Assembly (NCBI RefSeq): GCF_014489075.1
Contig: NZ_JACTGR010000002.1
Location: 434,001 to 498,000 of the forward strand
DNA from: Sphingomonas sp. JC676
Lineage (GTDB): Bacteria > Pseudomonadota > Alphaproteobacteria > Sphingomonadales > Sphingomonadaceae
Direction: 5' to 3'
Length of the DNA: 64,000 nt
Made by a program: the position numbers and the translations under genes. This document shows, in pieces, positions 18,070 through 26,016 of this stretch (positions within the stretch are counted from its first letter, which is position 1; each line of letters starts with the position of its first letter). The notes beneath the pieces were generated by a model. The model worked only from the letters and a program-made list of their open reading frames with translations. It had not been told where the DNA came from and ran no database searches.

Positions 18070-18530
18070 AGGTGCGTTTGATTCTTGCCGCGCTCCTGCG
18101 AAAGCAGGAGCCCAGGGCTACAAGCGCCCCCCCCGCGACTCTGGACCCCTGCTTCCGCAGGGGCGCCCTCGTCCAGTCGGACGAGAGCGGCTTCTCCTTG
18201 ATCGAGGCGATGGTCGCGCTCGTGGTGTTGGCCATCGCCACGGTCGGGCTGATGCGCACGGTCGAATCGCATATCGATTCGACCCGCGGGCTCGAACGAC
18301 GCGCGGCCGCGATGTGGGTGGCGGAGAATCGTCTCGCCGAGCTCGAGATCGGACCGCAGTCGAGCGCAGGCGAGCTGGTCGAGATGATGGGTCAGCGCTG
18401 GCGCGTCGCGGTGGAACGGCGCCGCACCGACGATCCCGAGATCGAGCGCGTGCGGATCAACGTGTTCGCCGCCAACGAGACGACACCGCTTGCATCGCTC
18501 GATGGGTTCGTGGACGGACGCAAGGGATGA
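18066..18530 (+). CDS. gspI: Type II secretion minor pseudopilin GspI with a repeat-derived leader
   Basis: Minor pseudopilin of 154 residues. GTG at 18066 shares bases with the gspH stop (GTGA). The prepilin site is SDESG followed by FSLIEAMVALVVLAIATVG, and RAAAMWVAENRLAELEI is the GspI signature. The leader before the cleavage site is about 42 residues, far longer than the usual 6-10. Its middle (LLRKQEPRATSAPPATL and DPCFRRGA) is the translation of a REP-like hairpin pair at 18091-18164. Because the leader is removed by the prepilin peptidase, the insertion can be tolerated. An alternative is initiation after the repeat, but no good start codon lies there. Confidence 0.9.
   Translation: MKVRLILAALLRKQEPRATSAPPATLDPCFRRGALVQSDESGFSLIEAMVALVVLAIATVGLMRTVESHIDSTRGLERRAAAMWVAENRLAELEIGPQSSAGELVEMMGQRWRVAVERRRTDDPEIERVRINVFAANETTPLASLDGFVDGRKG
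18091..18164. repeat. REP-like hairpin pair inside the gspI leader
   Basis: Two short hairpins, CTCCTGC-GAAA-GCAGGAG (18093-18110) and CCCCTGC-TTCC-GCAGGGG (18146-18163), flank a 35-base spacer. Their arms are related and inverted to one another, the pattern of the dispersed extragenic palindromes common in sphingomonad genomes. Here the element lies inside a coding frame and is read through in frame. Confidence 0.8.
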
Positions 18531-19324
18531 CCGGCCTCAACCTCACGCCGCGCCAGGCGCGCACCGCGCTCGATCTGCTGACCGGCGCCGTCGTCGTATC
18601 GGTCGCGGTGGCGCTCGCCGGTCTCACCTGGCGAATCGCCGGCCATGCCGGAACCGGCGCGATCACCGTCCCTTCGGGTCGCAGCGGCCCCATTGTGCCA
18701 CCCGATATCGCCGCCGCCATCGCGCTCGCCCCGTTCGGCAAGGCGGCGCTGGCCGACGCGAACCAGCCGACGGGGCTGCCGCTGGAGCTGAAGGGTGTCG
18801 TCGCCGCCGTCCCCATGGAGCTTTCGACCGCTTTCATCGCGGTCGGCGGCCAGCCCGCCCAGCCGTTCCGCGTAGGCGAAGCGGTGAGCGGGGCGACGAT
18901 TCAGTCGATCCTCCGCGACCGCGTGATCCTGTTGAACGGCGGACGCAGCGAATTCCTCGCCTTCCCCGATCCGACGCTCTCGCCCGAGCAGCGCCAGGCA
19001 GCAGCCGCACAGGCGCCTGCCGCACCTGCACCGCAGGCGGTCACCGGTGCCGTGACGCCCCCGCCCCCCGGTCCGCCTCCGGGCAACACCGCCGCGGCGC
19101 TCCAGCGGTTCGACGCGACGCCGACCAGCGGCGGCTATCGCATCGGCGACAACGGCCCGCCGGGCATGGTCCCGGGCGATGTGATCCAGTCGGTCAACGG
19201 CACCTCGCTCAACGACCCGCAAGCCGCCAACGCCGCCTTCGCCGCCGCGCAGGCAAGCGGCACGGCCCAGATCCAGATCCTCCGCGACGGAAAGCGGCTC
19301 ACGCTTACCGTGCCGCTCCGATAG
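18527..19324 (+). CDS. gspC: Type II secretion protein GspC
   Basis: Inner-membrane clamp protein of 265 residues that links the platform to the secretin. A short cytoplasmic segment is followed by one helix (LLTGAVVVSVAVALAGLTW). The homology region (about 60-150: IAAAIALAPFGKA, LPLELKGVVAAVPMELST, VGEAVSGATIQSILRDRVIL) is followed by a proline-rich linker. The C-terminal PDZ-like domain (about 190-265) contains GPPGMVPGDVIQSVNGTSLN. ATG at 18527 overlaps the gspI TGA by 3 bases; the open frame extends upstream to 18314 but is not protein-like. It lies directly upstream of gspD. Confidence 0.94.
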   Translation: MTGLNLTPRQARTALDLLTGAVVVSVAVALAGLTWRIAGHAGTGAITVPSGRSGPIVPPDIAAAIALAPFGKAALADANQPTGLPLELKGVVAAVPMELSTAFIAVGGQPAQPFRVGEAVSGATIQSILRDRVILLNGGRSEFLAFPDPTLSPEQRQAAAAQAPAAPAPQAVTGAVTPPPPGPPPGNTAAALQRFDATPTSGGYRIGDNGPPGMVPGDVIQSVNGTSLNDPQAANAAFAAAQASGTAQIQILRDGKRLTLTVPLR

Positions 19325-19335
19325 AAGAGAAAACA

Positions 19336-21405
19336 GTGAAGATTCGCTCCGCCCTCGCCTGTCTCGCGCTCGCCTCGACCGCGCTCGACCCGTTGATCGC
19401 GCTTGCGCAGACCGCTGTGGCGCAGGATGCGGGCGATGTCGTCATCAACATGCGCGGCGTCGAGATCGCCGATGTGGCCGACCAGATCTCGCGGATCACC
19501 GGCCGCACGCTGATCCTCGATCCCGCGGTCAAGGGCGTGGTGACGGTAACTTCGGCGACACCTTTGACTCCTGCGGGCGTATGGGAGCTGTTCCAGTCGG
19601 TGCTGCGCGCCAACGGCTTCTCCGCGGTGCGCTCGGGCCGGGCATGGCGGATCGTGCCCGCGGCCAATGCCGTGCGCGACGGCGGCGTGCCGAGCCGCGG
19701 CGCCGCAGGCCAGGAGCTGGTGACCCGCATGGTTCGGCTGGCGAACGTGCCCTCGGCCGATGTCGCCCGCGTCGTGCGGCCCCTCGTTGCGACCTTCGGC
19801 AGCGTCGAGCCGATGACGAGCCCCAATGCGATCGTCGTCACCGATTATGCCGACAATGTCCGCCGGATCGAGGCGATAGCCCGCCAGCTCGACGGCGGCA
19901 GCGGCGCCACCTTCGCGACGATCGTGCTCAAGAACGGCAACGCCGCCGATGTCGCCCAGGCGCTCCAGAACGTGCTCGGCGAGGGCGGCCAGAACGGCAC
20001 CGGCGCGCGCGTCGCGGCGGACGGACGCAGCAACACGGTGATAATCCGCGGCACCCCCGCGGCGGTAGCAGAGGCGCGCAAGATCGCGACTTCGCTCGAC
20101 CAGCCCGGCGGCGCCACGCCGATCACGCGCATGTTCCGCCTCAACTATGCCGATGCCGAGACCGTCACCGAGGTGCTGCGCGGCGTGCTGGGCCAGGGCG
20201 AGAGCGCCGACAATCCGATCGCGCGCAGCCTGTCCGAAAGCAGCGGCAACCCCTTCGCGCGGCTGAGCGCGCAGTCTCAGGGCATCTCGTCGCTGACCGG
20301 CGGCGGCAGCTCTACGACGGGGGGGAGCATCGGCAACACCGGCAACAGCGCCAACCCGACCCAGCCGCAAATGACCAACTCCCCGGCGCCGACGCCACAA
20401 GGCTTCGTCACCCCCGATCTCACCGTCCAGCCCGCGCCCGAGCTCAACGCAGTGGTGGTGCGCGGCACGCCGGCCGCCATCGCCTCGATCGAGACGCTGA
20501 TCACCGATCTCGACGTGCGCCGCCCGCAGGTGCTGATCGAAGCCGCGATCGCCGAAATCACCGGCGACGATGCCGAAGCGCTCGGCGTCCAGCTCGGCAC
20601 CAGCGGCGCAGTGCTCGGCCAGGGGGGCGCGGGAACTTCGTTCGACCAGGCGGGAACCTCGCTCGGCACGATCCTGAAGGCGCTCGGCGTACCCGCCGGC
20701 TCGCTGTTGAGCACTGGCTTCACCGGCAACATCAAGATCGGCGACGATTTCTCCATCCTCGTCCAGGCGCTCGGCACCTCGACCCGCGCCAACCTGCTCT
20801 CCACGCCGCAGATCACGGTGCTCGACAATGTGGCGGGCGAGTTCGTCTCGGGCCAGAACGTACCCTTCATCACGGGCTCGGTGCTGACCAATTCGACGAC
20901 GGTGAACCCCTATACGACGATCGAGCGCAAGGATGTGGGCATCACGCTGCGCGTCCTGCCGCGCATCAACGCCGGCGACACGATCCGGCTTCAGGTCAAC
21001 CAGGAAGCCTCTTCGATCGCCGCCGCGCAGACCGCCGCCGCGTCGGACCTGGTCACCAATCGCCGCGCGATCAACACGACCGTGCTGGCCGACAATGGCC
21101 AGACTATCGTGCTCGGCGGGCTGATCAGCGACGATTATCAGGACGGACGCCAGCAGGTGCCGATCCTGGGCGACATCCCCATCATCGGCGAACTCTTCAA
21201 GAGCCGCCGCGAGCAGCACCAGAAGCGCACGCTGTTCATCTTCCTCAAGCCGACGATCCTGCGCGACGGCGCCGATGCCGCCGCCGCTGCCAGGGATCGC
21301 TATGCCCGGCTGCGCGCCGACGAGATCGAGAATACCAAGCGCAAGAGCCTGTTGCTGGCTCCCCCGACGCCGCGGCTGACGGTGGAGATCGACGGGATCT
21401 ACTAG
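19336..21405 (+). CDS. gspD: Type II secretion secretin GspD
   Basis: Outer-membrane secretin of 689 residues from GTG at 19336, with a signal peptide (KIRSALACLALAST...ALIAL region). The N0 domain (VVINMRGVEIADVADQIS) and N1-N3 repeats come first (MVRLANVPSADVARVVRPLV; IVLKNGNAADVAQALQNVL; MFRLNYADAETVTEVLRGVL), then a Gly/Ser-rich insertion (about 305-350). The secretin core shows VLIEAAIAEITGDDAEALG, GQNVPFITGS and the C-terminal VPILGDIPIIGELFKSR. The GspS-binding tail is short and no GspS is present. Last gene of the G-H-I-C-D unit, it ends 10 bp before the convergent trio. Confidence 0.96.
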   Translation: MKIRSALACLALASTALDPLIALAQTAVAQDAGDVVINMRGVEIADVADQISRITGRTLILDPAVKGVVTVTSATPLTPAGVWELFQSVLRANGFSAVRSGRAWRIVPAANAVRDGGVPSRGAAGQELVTRMVRLANVPSADVARVVRPLVATFGSVEPMTSPNAIVVTDYADNVRRIEAIARQLDGGSGATFATIVLKNGNAADVAQALQNVLGEGGQNGTGARVAADGRSNTVIIRGTPAAVAEARKIATSLDQPGGATPITRMFRLNYADAETVTEVLRGVLGQGESADNPIARSLSESSGNPFARLSAQSQGISSLTGGGSSTTGGSIGNTGNSANPTQPQMTNSPAPTPQGFVTPDLTVQPAPELNAVVVRGTPAAIASIETLITDLDVRRPQVLIEAAIAEITGDDAEALGVQLGTSGAVLGQGGAGTSFDQAGTSLGTILKALGVPAGSLLSTGFTGNIKIGDDFSILVQALGTSTRANLLSTPQITVLDNVAGEFVSGQNVPFITGSVLTNSTTVNPYTTIERKDVGITLRVLPRINAGDTIRLQVNQEASSIAAAQTAAASDLVTNRRAINTTVLADNGQTIVLGGLISDDYQDGRQQVPILGDIPIIGELFKSRREQHQKRTLFIFLKPTILRDGADAAAAARDRYARLRADEIENTKRKSLLLAPPTPRLTVEIDGIY

Positions 21406-21415
21406 CGTATCGGCT

Positions 21416-21835
21416 CTAGCCCGCGGGAAGCGGTACACGCACCCGCTGGGTGCCGCGCGCAAAGAAGGCGGCGTCGATCGCCAGCGAGACGAGTTGCCAG
21501 CCATCGACGCTTTCGCCGATGCGCAGCGCGCGCGTGGTGCCGTCGCTGGTGCGGACCAGCGCCACCGCATCGCCGCCCAGCCGCCCGACGATACCGGCAA
21601 GCTGCGGCGCGTCGGCAGGCGCCTCCCCGGCCTCCACGACTGCGTTGCCGAACAGCGGGCGCTCGTAGATGGCGGCGAGTGGCGGCGGTGCGGCTTCGGC
21701 GGCGACCGGCACTGGCCTGGGCGTCTGCTTCTTCACCGGAACTGCGTGCCACGCGGGCAACAGCGCGACGGGGAAACCAATCGCGAGAGCTCCCGCGGCA
21801 ACCAGTGCGAGGCGGTCGGGCCGGATCACTGCCAT
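21416..21835 (-). CDS. PilP/GspC-like periplasmic protein of the second platform trio
   Basis: Protein of 139 residues with an N-terminal anchor (LALVAAGALAIGFPVALLPA), a proline-rich linker and a small beta-rich domain. That domain contains YERPLFGNAVVEAG, AGIVGRLGGDAVALVRTSDG and LRIGESVDGWQLVSL. The motif pattern (RPLF, then an activity-modulating beta domain) resembles the homology region of GspC and PilP proteins. It overlaps the PilO-like gene by 10 bp and lies immediately after gspD on the other strand. Assignment to PilP/GspC-like is by pattern only. Confidence 0.7.
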   Translation of the reverse strand: MAVIRPDRLALVAAGALAIGFPVALLPAWHAVPVKKQTPRPVPVAAEAAPPPLAAIYERPLFGNAVVEAGEAPADAPQLAGIVGRLGGDAVALVRTSDGTTRALRIGESVDGWQLVSLAIDAAFFARGTQRVRVPLPAG

Positions 21836-22287
21836 GCCGCCACCGCCTCTCCGGTCAGCCTTACCCCGCCCGGAATCGGCACGAGCTGCCAGCTGCGCAG
21901 GCGGATCAGCGGTCGACCGCGCTCGAGCGCGTCGGCGAGCGCGACCACGGCCTTTTCCGCACCAGAGACGCGGATGCGCAGCATGGCGAGGCCGGAGGGG
22001 ACTTCGACCGCACTGCTTTCCTCGACCAGCACGCCGCCTGCCTTGGCGAGTGCCTGGACTCGATTCATGATCGACGCGCGGGCGGCCGCGGCGTCCTGCA
22101 CTGGCATCGCGAGCCCTGGCGCCACGACTGCGACATTCCCCGGCGGCGCTTTGGCGGCGGCGGCCAGCGCATCACGTTCGGCGCGCGCGACCGACAACTT
22201 GCCGAGCGCCGTGCCGGCGAACGGGGCGATCAACAGGGCGAGCACGAGCCCCAGCGCGGCGCCATAAGCGAGCGGCGGAAATCTCAT
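21826..22287 (-). CDS. PilO/GspM-like platform protein, second copy
   Basis: Bitopic protein of 153 residues with one helix near the N-terminus (YGAALGLVLALLIAPFAG), a coiled segment (LSVARAERDALAAAAKA) and a periplasmic ferredoxin-like domain. This resembles GspM of the short PilO type: IMNRVQALAKAGGVLVEESS, LRIRVSGAEKAVVALADALE and LRSWQLVPIPGGVRLTGE. It overlaps both neighbours in the trio (4 and 10 bp). The window already has a GspM at 15444-15941, so this is a second, divergent set. Confidence 0.75.
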   Translation of the reverse strand: MRFPPLAYGAALGLVLALLIAPFAGTALGKLSVARAERDALAAAAKAPPGNVAVVAPGLAMPVQDAAAARASIMNRVQALAKAGGVLVEESSAVEVPSGLAMLRIRVSGAEKAVVALADALERGRPLIRLRSWQLVPIPGGVRLTGEAVAAWQ

Positions 22288-22847
22288 GGCCGTTCTGCCC
22301 GAAACGACGCGACCATGCCCGTTTCGCCCTGGCGCTGCCCAGTGTTGCGGAACGTCCCGATCCCCGGAAGCGTACGCAGCGCCGGCCGGAGCTGATCGGG
22401 ATCGGGCGTCGAGACTTCGAGTTCGACTGCGCCGTCGCGGGTCCGTTCGGCACGAAGCACGTTCGCATTGGCGGGGAGCGCCCGGGCGATCGCCTCCAGC
22501 GTGACGCCCAGCATTGGGCCGGTGGCCGCGGCGCGCATCTCGGTCCGCGCCCCTTCCGCGGTCCGCTCCGCCGCTGCGCGCGGTGCGAGCCGGGCGTTCA
22601 GCCCGGCGGCTTCGGATCGCGCCCGCGCGGCCAGAATCTCGGCGCCCAGCAGCGTGACCAGCGGCCCGGCGGCGATCAGCAACGCGACGATCGCGGCGGT
22701 GCGCCGTCCGATCGGCGACGGCGTCGTCGGGGTAACCCGTGATGCCGACCCGCGGCCGCGCCAGCCCCGTGCTGCGGCGCGCAACCCTTCGGCAAGGCTG
22801 CGGCCCCGACGTTCGTTCTCAACCCGATCGGGCTTTCCCGCGTCCAT
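22284..22847 (-). CDS. PilN/GspL-like platform protein, second copy
   Basis: Bitopic protein of 187 residues. A basic cytoplasmic N-terminus (about 45 residues, without an actin-like domain) precedes one helix (TAAIVALLIAAGPLVTLLGA), a coiled segment and a PilN-like domain. The latter includes MLGVTLEAIARALPANANVL and a GAVELEVSTPDPDQLRPAL strand pattern. It is first of the trio and its stop overlaps the next start by 4 bp. PilM-type actin-like protein is not encoded here; the actin-like domain of GspL (15938-17092) could serve instead. Confidence 0.75.
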   Translation of the reverse strand: MDAGKPDRVENERRGRSLAEGLRAAARGWRGRGSASRVTPTTPSPIGRRTAAIVALLIAAGPLVTLLGAEILAARARSEAAGLNARLAPRAAAERTAEGARTEMRAAATGPMLGVTLEAIARALPANANVLRAERTRDGAVELEVSTPDPDQLRPALRTLPGIGTFRNTGQRQGETGMVASFRAERP

Positions 22848-23007
22848 GCCTGCCGCTTAACCGCTGCCGCGGCGCAGGGCAAAGCGTCACATATCGGTCC
22901 CTGAAGAGTCACGGTCCCGCCACGCCTATCGCATGATGGCGTAAACCAGCCCTCCCAAGGGAAGACGGACCGGGTCGTGCTGACTCGGATATTTCCAGGG
23001 GGAAATC

Positions 23008-25461
23008 ATGACCGACCTGATCGAGACGCGCTTCGGCTATACCGATGGCGACGTCGACACCAACACCAGCACCGGCCCCACGCTCAACGCGCTCGCCGAC
23101 GAGCGTTTCTCGCGCCGCCAGATGCTGCGCGGATCGAGCGCGATCGTTGCCGCAACGATGGGTGGCTCCGTGCTCGCAGCTTGCGACAGCAACGCCGATT
23201 TCAACAATGACGCCGCGCCGACCGTGAGCGCCGGCGCCGCCGCGACGACCAATTCGGGCCGCCTCGTGACCCTCACCGGCACCGCCACCGACGACGGCTC
23301 GATCGGCGCAGTCACCTGGACGCAGACCAGCGGCACCGCGGTGACGCTCAACGGCACGGGCAACACGGTGACCTTCATGGCGCCTGCCGTTGCGGCCGCG
23401 ACCACGCTTACCTTTCAGTTCGCGGCGGCCGACAATACCGGTCACTCCGCGACGGCGACCACTACCGTCACCGTCAACCCGTCGGCGATGGGCTTCACCG
23501 CGGTCGCCAAGAACAAGCTCGACGTCGTTACCGTCCCTGCCGGCTACACCGTGCAGATCGGCGCGCGCCTCGGCGATCCGATCGCGACCGGCGTCGCCGC
23601 CTACAAGAATGACGGCACCGACACCAATTTCGCGCAGCGCATCGGCGACCATGGCGATGCCATGCGCTGGTTCGGCCTGAGCGCCATCGGCGCCCGGGAC
23701 GAGACCAGCTCGGCCCGCGGCCTGATCGTGCAGAACCACGAGAATATCAATCAGCCCTATCTCCACGTCGCCGGCGCCACCCAGCCGGGCGGCATCCGCC
23801 CCGAGGGCGAGGCGCTCAAGGAGATCGAGTGCCACGGCGTGAGCGTGATCGAATATGCCGAAGGTGCGAACCGCGCCTGGGCCTATGTTCCCGCGAGCAC
23901 CTTCAACCGCCGCATCACCCCGAGCACGCCGATGGTGTTCAACGGGCCGGTCAAGGGTTCGGACTTCCTCAAGACGCCGTTCTCGCCCGCCGGCACCGAC
24001 GGCCGCGGCACGGTCAACAATTGCGCCAACGGCGCCACGCCTTGGGGCACCAACCTCACCTGTGAAGAGAATTGGGCCGGCTATTTCCGCCGCAGCGGCG
24101 ACAATGCCGCCCGTACCGCGAAGGAGGTGACCGCGCTTGCCCGCTACGGCGTGACCAGCGCTACTGGCAGCTTTGGCTGGTCGACGGTGGTTCCGGCCGA
24201 TGCGACCAACACGCTGTTCCGCCGCTGGGACGCGCGCGCGACCGGCGCGACCGCGCTCGACGATTTCCGCAACGAGCCGAACCAGTTTGGCTGGGTGGTC
24301 GAGATCGATCCGTACAGCCCCACCGCGGCGCCGCGCAAGCGCACCGCGCTGGGCCGCATGGGTCATGAGGGCTGCTGGCCGGGTGCGTTCGTCGAAGGCA
24401 AGAAACCTGCCTTCTACATGGGCGACGACGCGGTGAACGAGTATCTCTACAAGTTCGTCTCGGCGACGCCCTGGGTCGCTGCGGACGCGACCTCGGCCAA
24501 CCGCCTCGCGATCGGCGACAAGTATCTCGACGCCGGCACCCTCTACGTCGCCAAGTTCAACTCAGACGGCAGCGGCCAGTGGCTGCCGATGGTTTATGGC
24601 ACGGCGCCGCTCGACGCCTCGAACGCCGCCTATCCCTTCGCCAGCCAGGTCGACATCCTGGTCAACACCCGCCTGGCGGCGGACGCGCTGGGCGCGACCA
24701 AGATGGATCGTCCGGAATGGACCGCGGTCAACCCGGTCAACGGCGAAGTCTATCTGACGCTCACCAACAATTCGACGCGCACGCCGACCAACACCGACGC
24801 GGCCAATCCGCGCGCCTATATCGATCCGCCCAGCACGTCGGTTAGCAATCGCAACGGCCATATCGTCCGCCTCAAGGAGACGGGCAATACGACCGAGGCG
24901 ACTGCCTTCACCTGGGACATCTATGTGTTCGGCTCGGGCTCGGATCTGGACGCGACCAACATCAACCTTTCGGGTCTGACCACCGACAACGATCTGTCGA
25001 GCCCGGACGGCATGGCGTTCGCCCGCACCACCCATGCTGGTGGCCTGGTCAAGCCGCTGATGTGGCTCCAGACCGACGACAGCGCGTTCACCGACGTGAC
25101 CAACTGCATGATGCTTGCGGCGATGCCGGGCGCCGTCGGCGACGGCGGCGCGCGCACGGTCACCAACACTGTCACCGGCGGCGCTTCGTTCACGCAGGCG
25201 ACCCGTGTCGGTGCGGCGCCGGGCGCGAACCTCAAGCGCTTCCTGGTCGGTCCGCTCGAGAGCGAGATCACCGGCGTGGACTCGACGCCCGACGGCCGCA
25301 CCTTATTCGTCGGCATCCAGCATCCGGGCGAGCTCGGCAACGCCGCGGCACCCACCAGCCACTGGCCGGACAGCCAGGCGGGTGCCGCGGGTGCGACCGT
25401 CCGCCCGCGTTCGGCGATCGTCATCATCACCAAGAACGACGGCGGTGTCGTCGGCCTCTGA
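23008..25461 (+). CDS. PhoX-family (DUF839) phosphatase, Tat lipoprotein with Ig-like domain
   Basis: Exported phosphatase of 817 residues. After a 34-residue lead there is a twin-arginine motif (SRRQMLRG), a hydrophobic core and a lipobox ending at Cys59 (SVLAAC, Asp60), so it looks like a Tat-exported lipoprotein. Residues about 68-155 form an Ig/PKD-like beta domain (VTWTQTSGTAVTLNGTGNTV). The PhoX body follows with VQNHENINQPY, the cofactor-pocket motif CANGATPWGTNLTCEEN, GRMGHEGCWPGAF and SPDGMAFARTTHAGG. PhoX enzymes use iron and calcium to cleave phosphate esters. A strong ribosome-binding site (CCAGGGGGAAATC) precedes the ATG, and a strong terminator follows. Its place next to the type II locus makes it a candidate substrate. 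Confidence 0.9.
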   Translation: MTDLIETRFGYTDGDVDTNTSTGPTLNALADERFSRRQMLRGSSAIVAATMGGSVLAACDSNADFNNDAAPTVSAGAAATTNSGRLVTLTGTATDDGSIGAVTWTQTSGTAVTLNGTGNTVTFMAPAVAAATTLTFQFAAADNTGHSATATTTVTVNPSAMGFTAVAKNKLDVVTVPAGYTVQIGARLGDPIATGVAAYKNDGTDTNFAQRIGDHGDAMRWFGLSAIGARDETSSARGLIVQNHENINQPYLHVAGATQPGGIRPEGEALKEIECHGVSVIEYAEGANRAWAYVPASTFNRRITPSTPMVFNGPVKGSDFLKTPFSPAGTDGRGTVNNCANGATPWGTNLTCEENWAGYFRRSGDNAARTAKEVTALARYGVTSATGSFGWSTVVPADATNTLFRRWDARATGATALDDFRNEPNQFGWVVEIDPYSPTAAPRKRTALGRMGHEGCWPGAFVEGKKPAFYMGDDAVNEYLYKFVSATPWVAADATSANRLAIGDKYLDAGTLYVAKFNSDGSGQWLPMVYGTAPLDASNAAYPFASQVDILVNTRLAADALGATKMDRPEWTAVNPVNGEVYLTLTNNSTRTPTNTDAANPRAYIDPPSTSVSNRNGHIVRLKETGNTTEATAFTWDIYVFGSGSDLDATNINLSGLTTDNDLSSPDGMAFARTTHAGGLVKPLMWLQTDDSAFTDVTNCMMLAAMPGAVGDGGARTVTNTVTGGASFTQATRVGAAPGANLKRFLVGPLESEITGVDSTPDGRTLFVGIQHPGELGNAAAPTSHWPDSQAGAAGATVRPRSAIVIITKNDGGVVGL

Positions 25462-25481
25462 TTTCTTTCGGTGAACTAAGG

Positions 25482-25511
25482 GGGAGGTTCCTTTCGGAAC
25501 CTCCCTTTTTT
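25482..25511 (+). terminator. Rho-independent terminator after the PhoX-like gene
   Basis: A perfect 10-bp stem (GGGAGGTTCC, loop TTTC, GGAACCTCCC) is followed by six T residues, 20 bp after the stop codon. It isolates the phosphatase gene as a single-gene unit. Confidence 0.92.
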
Positions 25512-25548
25512 GTGCCCTAAGTTCCGCAACCCGCCGAAGCGCGGGGCA

Positions 25549-25935
25549 TCAGCGATCGGTGCGGCTGACGATGTTGGCTGTGCCGTCGGGCGTGATCTGA
25601 ATCATGTGGCTGCCGCCGTTTCCGGTGCAGTTCGCGCGCCACAACGGCTTGCCGTCGCGATCGGGCAGCCGCACCGACGATTCCACGCCGTCGCAGGGAA
25701 TCCCGGCATCAAGCAGCGCGCGGATGAAGACGACGTTACGCGTGCGGTCGTTCATCGCCAGCACCGTCGCGGTGACGTTGGCCGGTTCCGCCACGTTGTC
25801 GGTCGCGTTCGTCTCGACCGCCTCGTCTCCATTGGCCTCGGCCGTGACAGTCACATTCGCCTCTTTCTCGGCGACGGGCTGGCACGCGCCGAGCAGTGCT
25901 GCCGCAGCGAGCATCGGCAGGATAATAGGCTTCAT
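25549..25935 (-). CDS. Small lipoprotein of unknown function
   Basis: Predicted lipoprotein of 128 residues from ATG at 25935, preceded by GGGAGAGACGG. The lipobox ALLGAC puts the lipidated Cys at residue 18 with Gln at +2, consistent with outer-membrane sorting. An Asn/Glu/Ala-rich linker (VTVTAEANGDEAVETNATD) leads to a compact C-terminal domain with two further cysteines (IPCDGVESSVRLPD and WRANCTGNG) that may form a disulfide. An upstream ATG at 25959 is possible but would bury the signal peptide. No family is recognised. Confidence 0.8.
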   Translation of the reverse strand: MKPIILPMLAAAALLGACQPVAEKEANVTVTAEANGDEAVETNATDNVAEPANVTATVLAMNDRTRNVVFIRALLDAGIPCDGVESSVRLPDRDGKPLWRANCTGNGGSHMIQITPDGTANIVSRTDR

Positions 25936-26016
25936 ATCCGTCTCTCCCATCGCCGGCACGAATCCGCGCCCTGACTTCCAGCAATGCCGTGGCGGGAGCG
26001 AAGTTCCCGCCCGACC

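Noticed and set aside
19135..21600. Minus-strand frame of 821 codons across gspD
   Set aside because: Low-complexity Arg/Ala/Asp-rich translation, antisense to a clear secretin.
22880..22920. Possible Pho box before the PhoX-like gene
   Set aside because: Two TCAC half-sites are present but 22 bases apart; a Pho box needs 11-base-spaced repeats with a better match.
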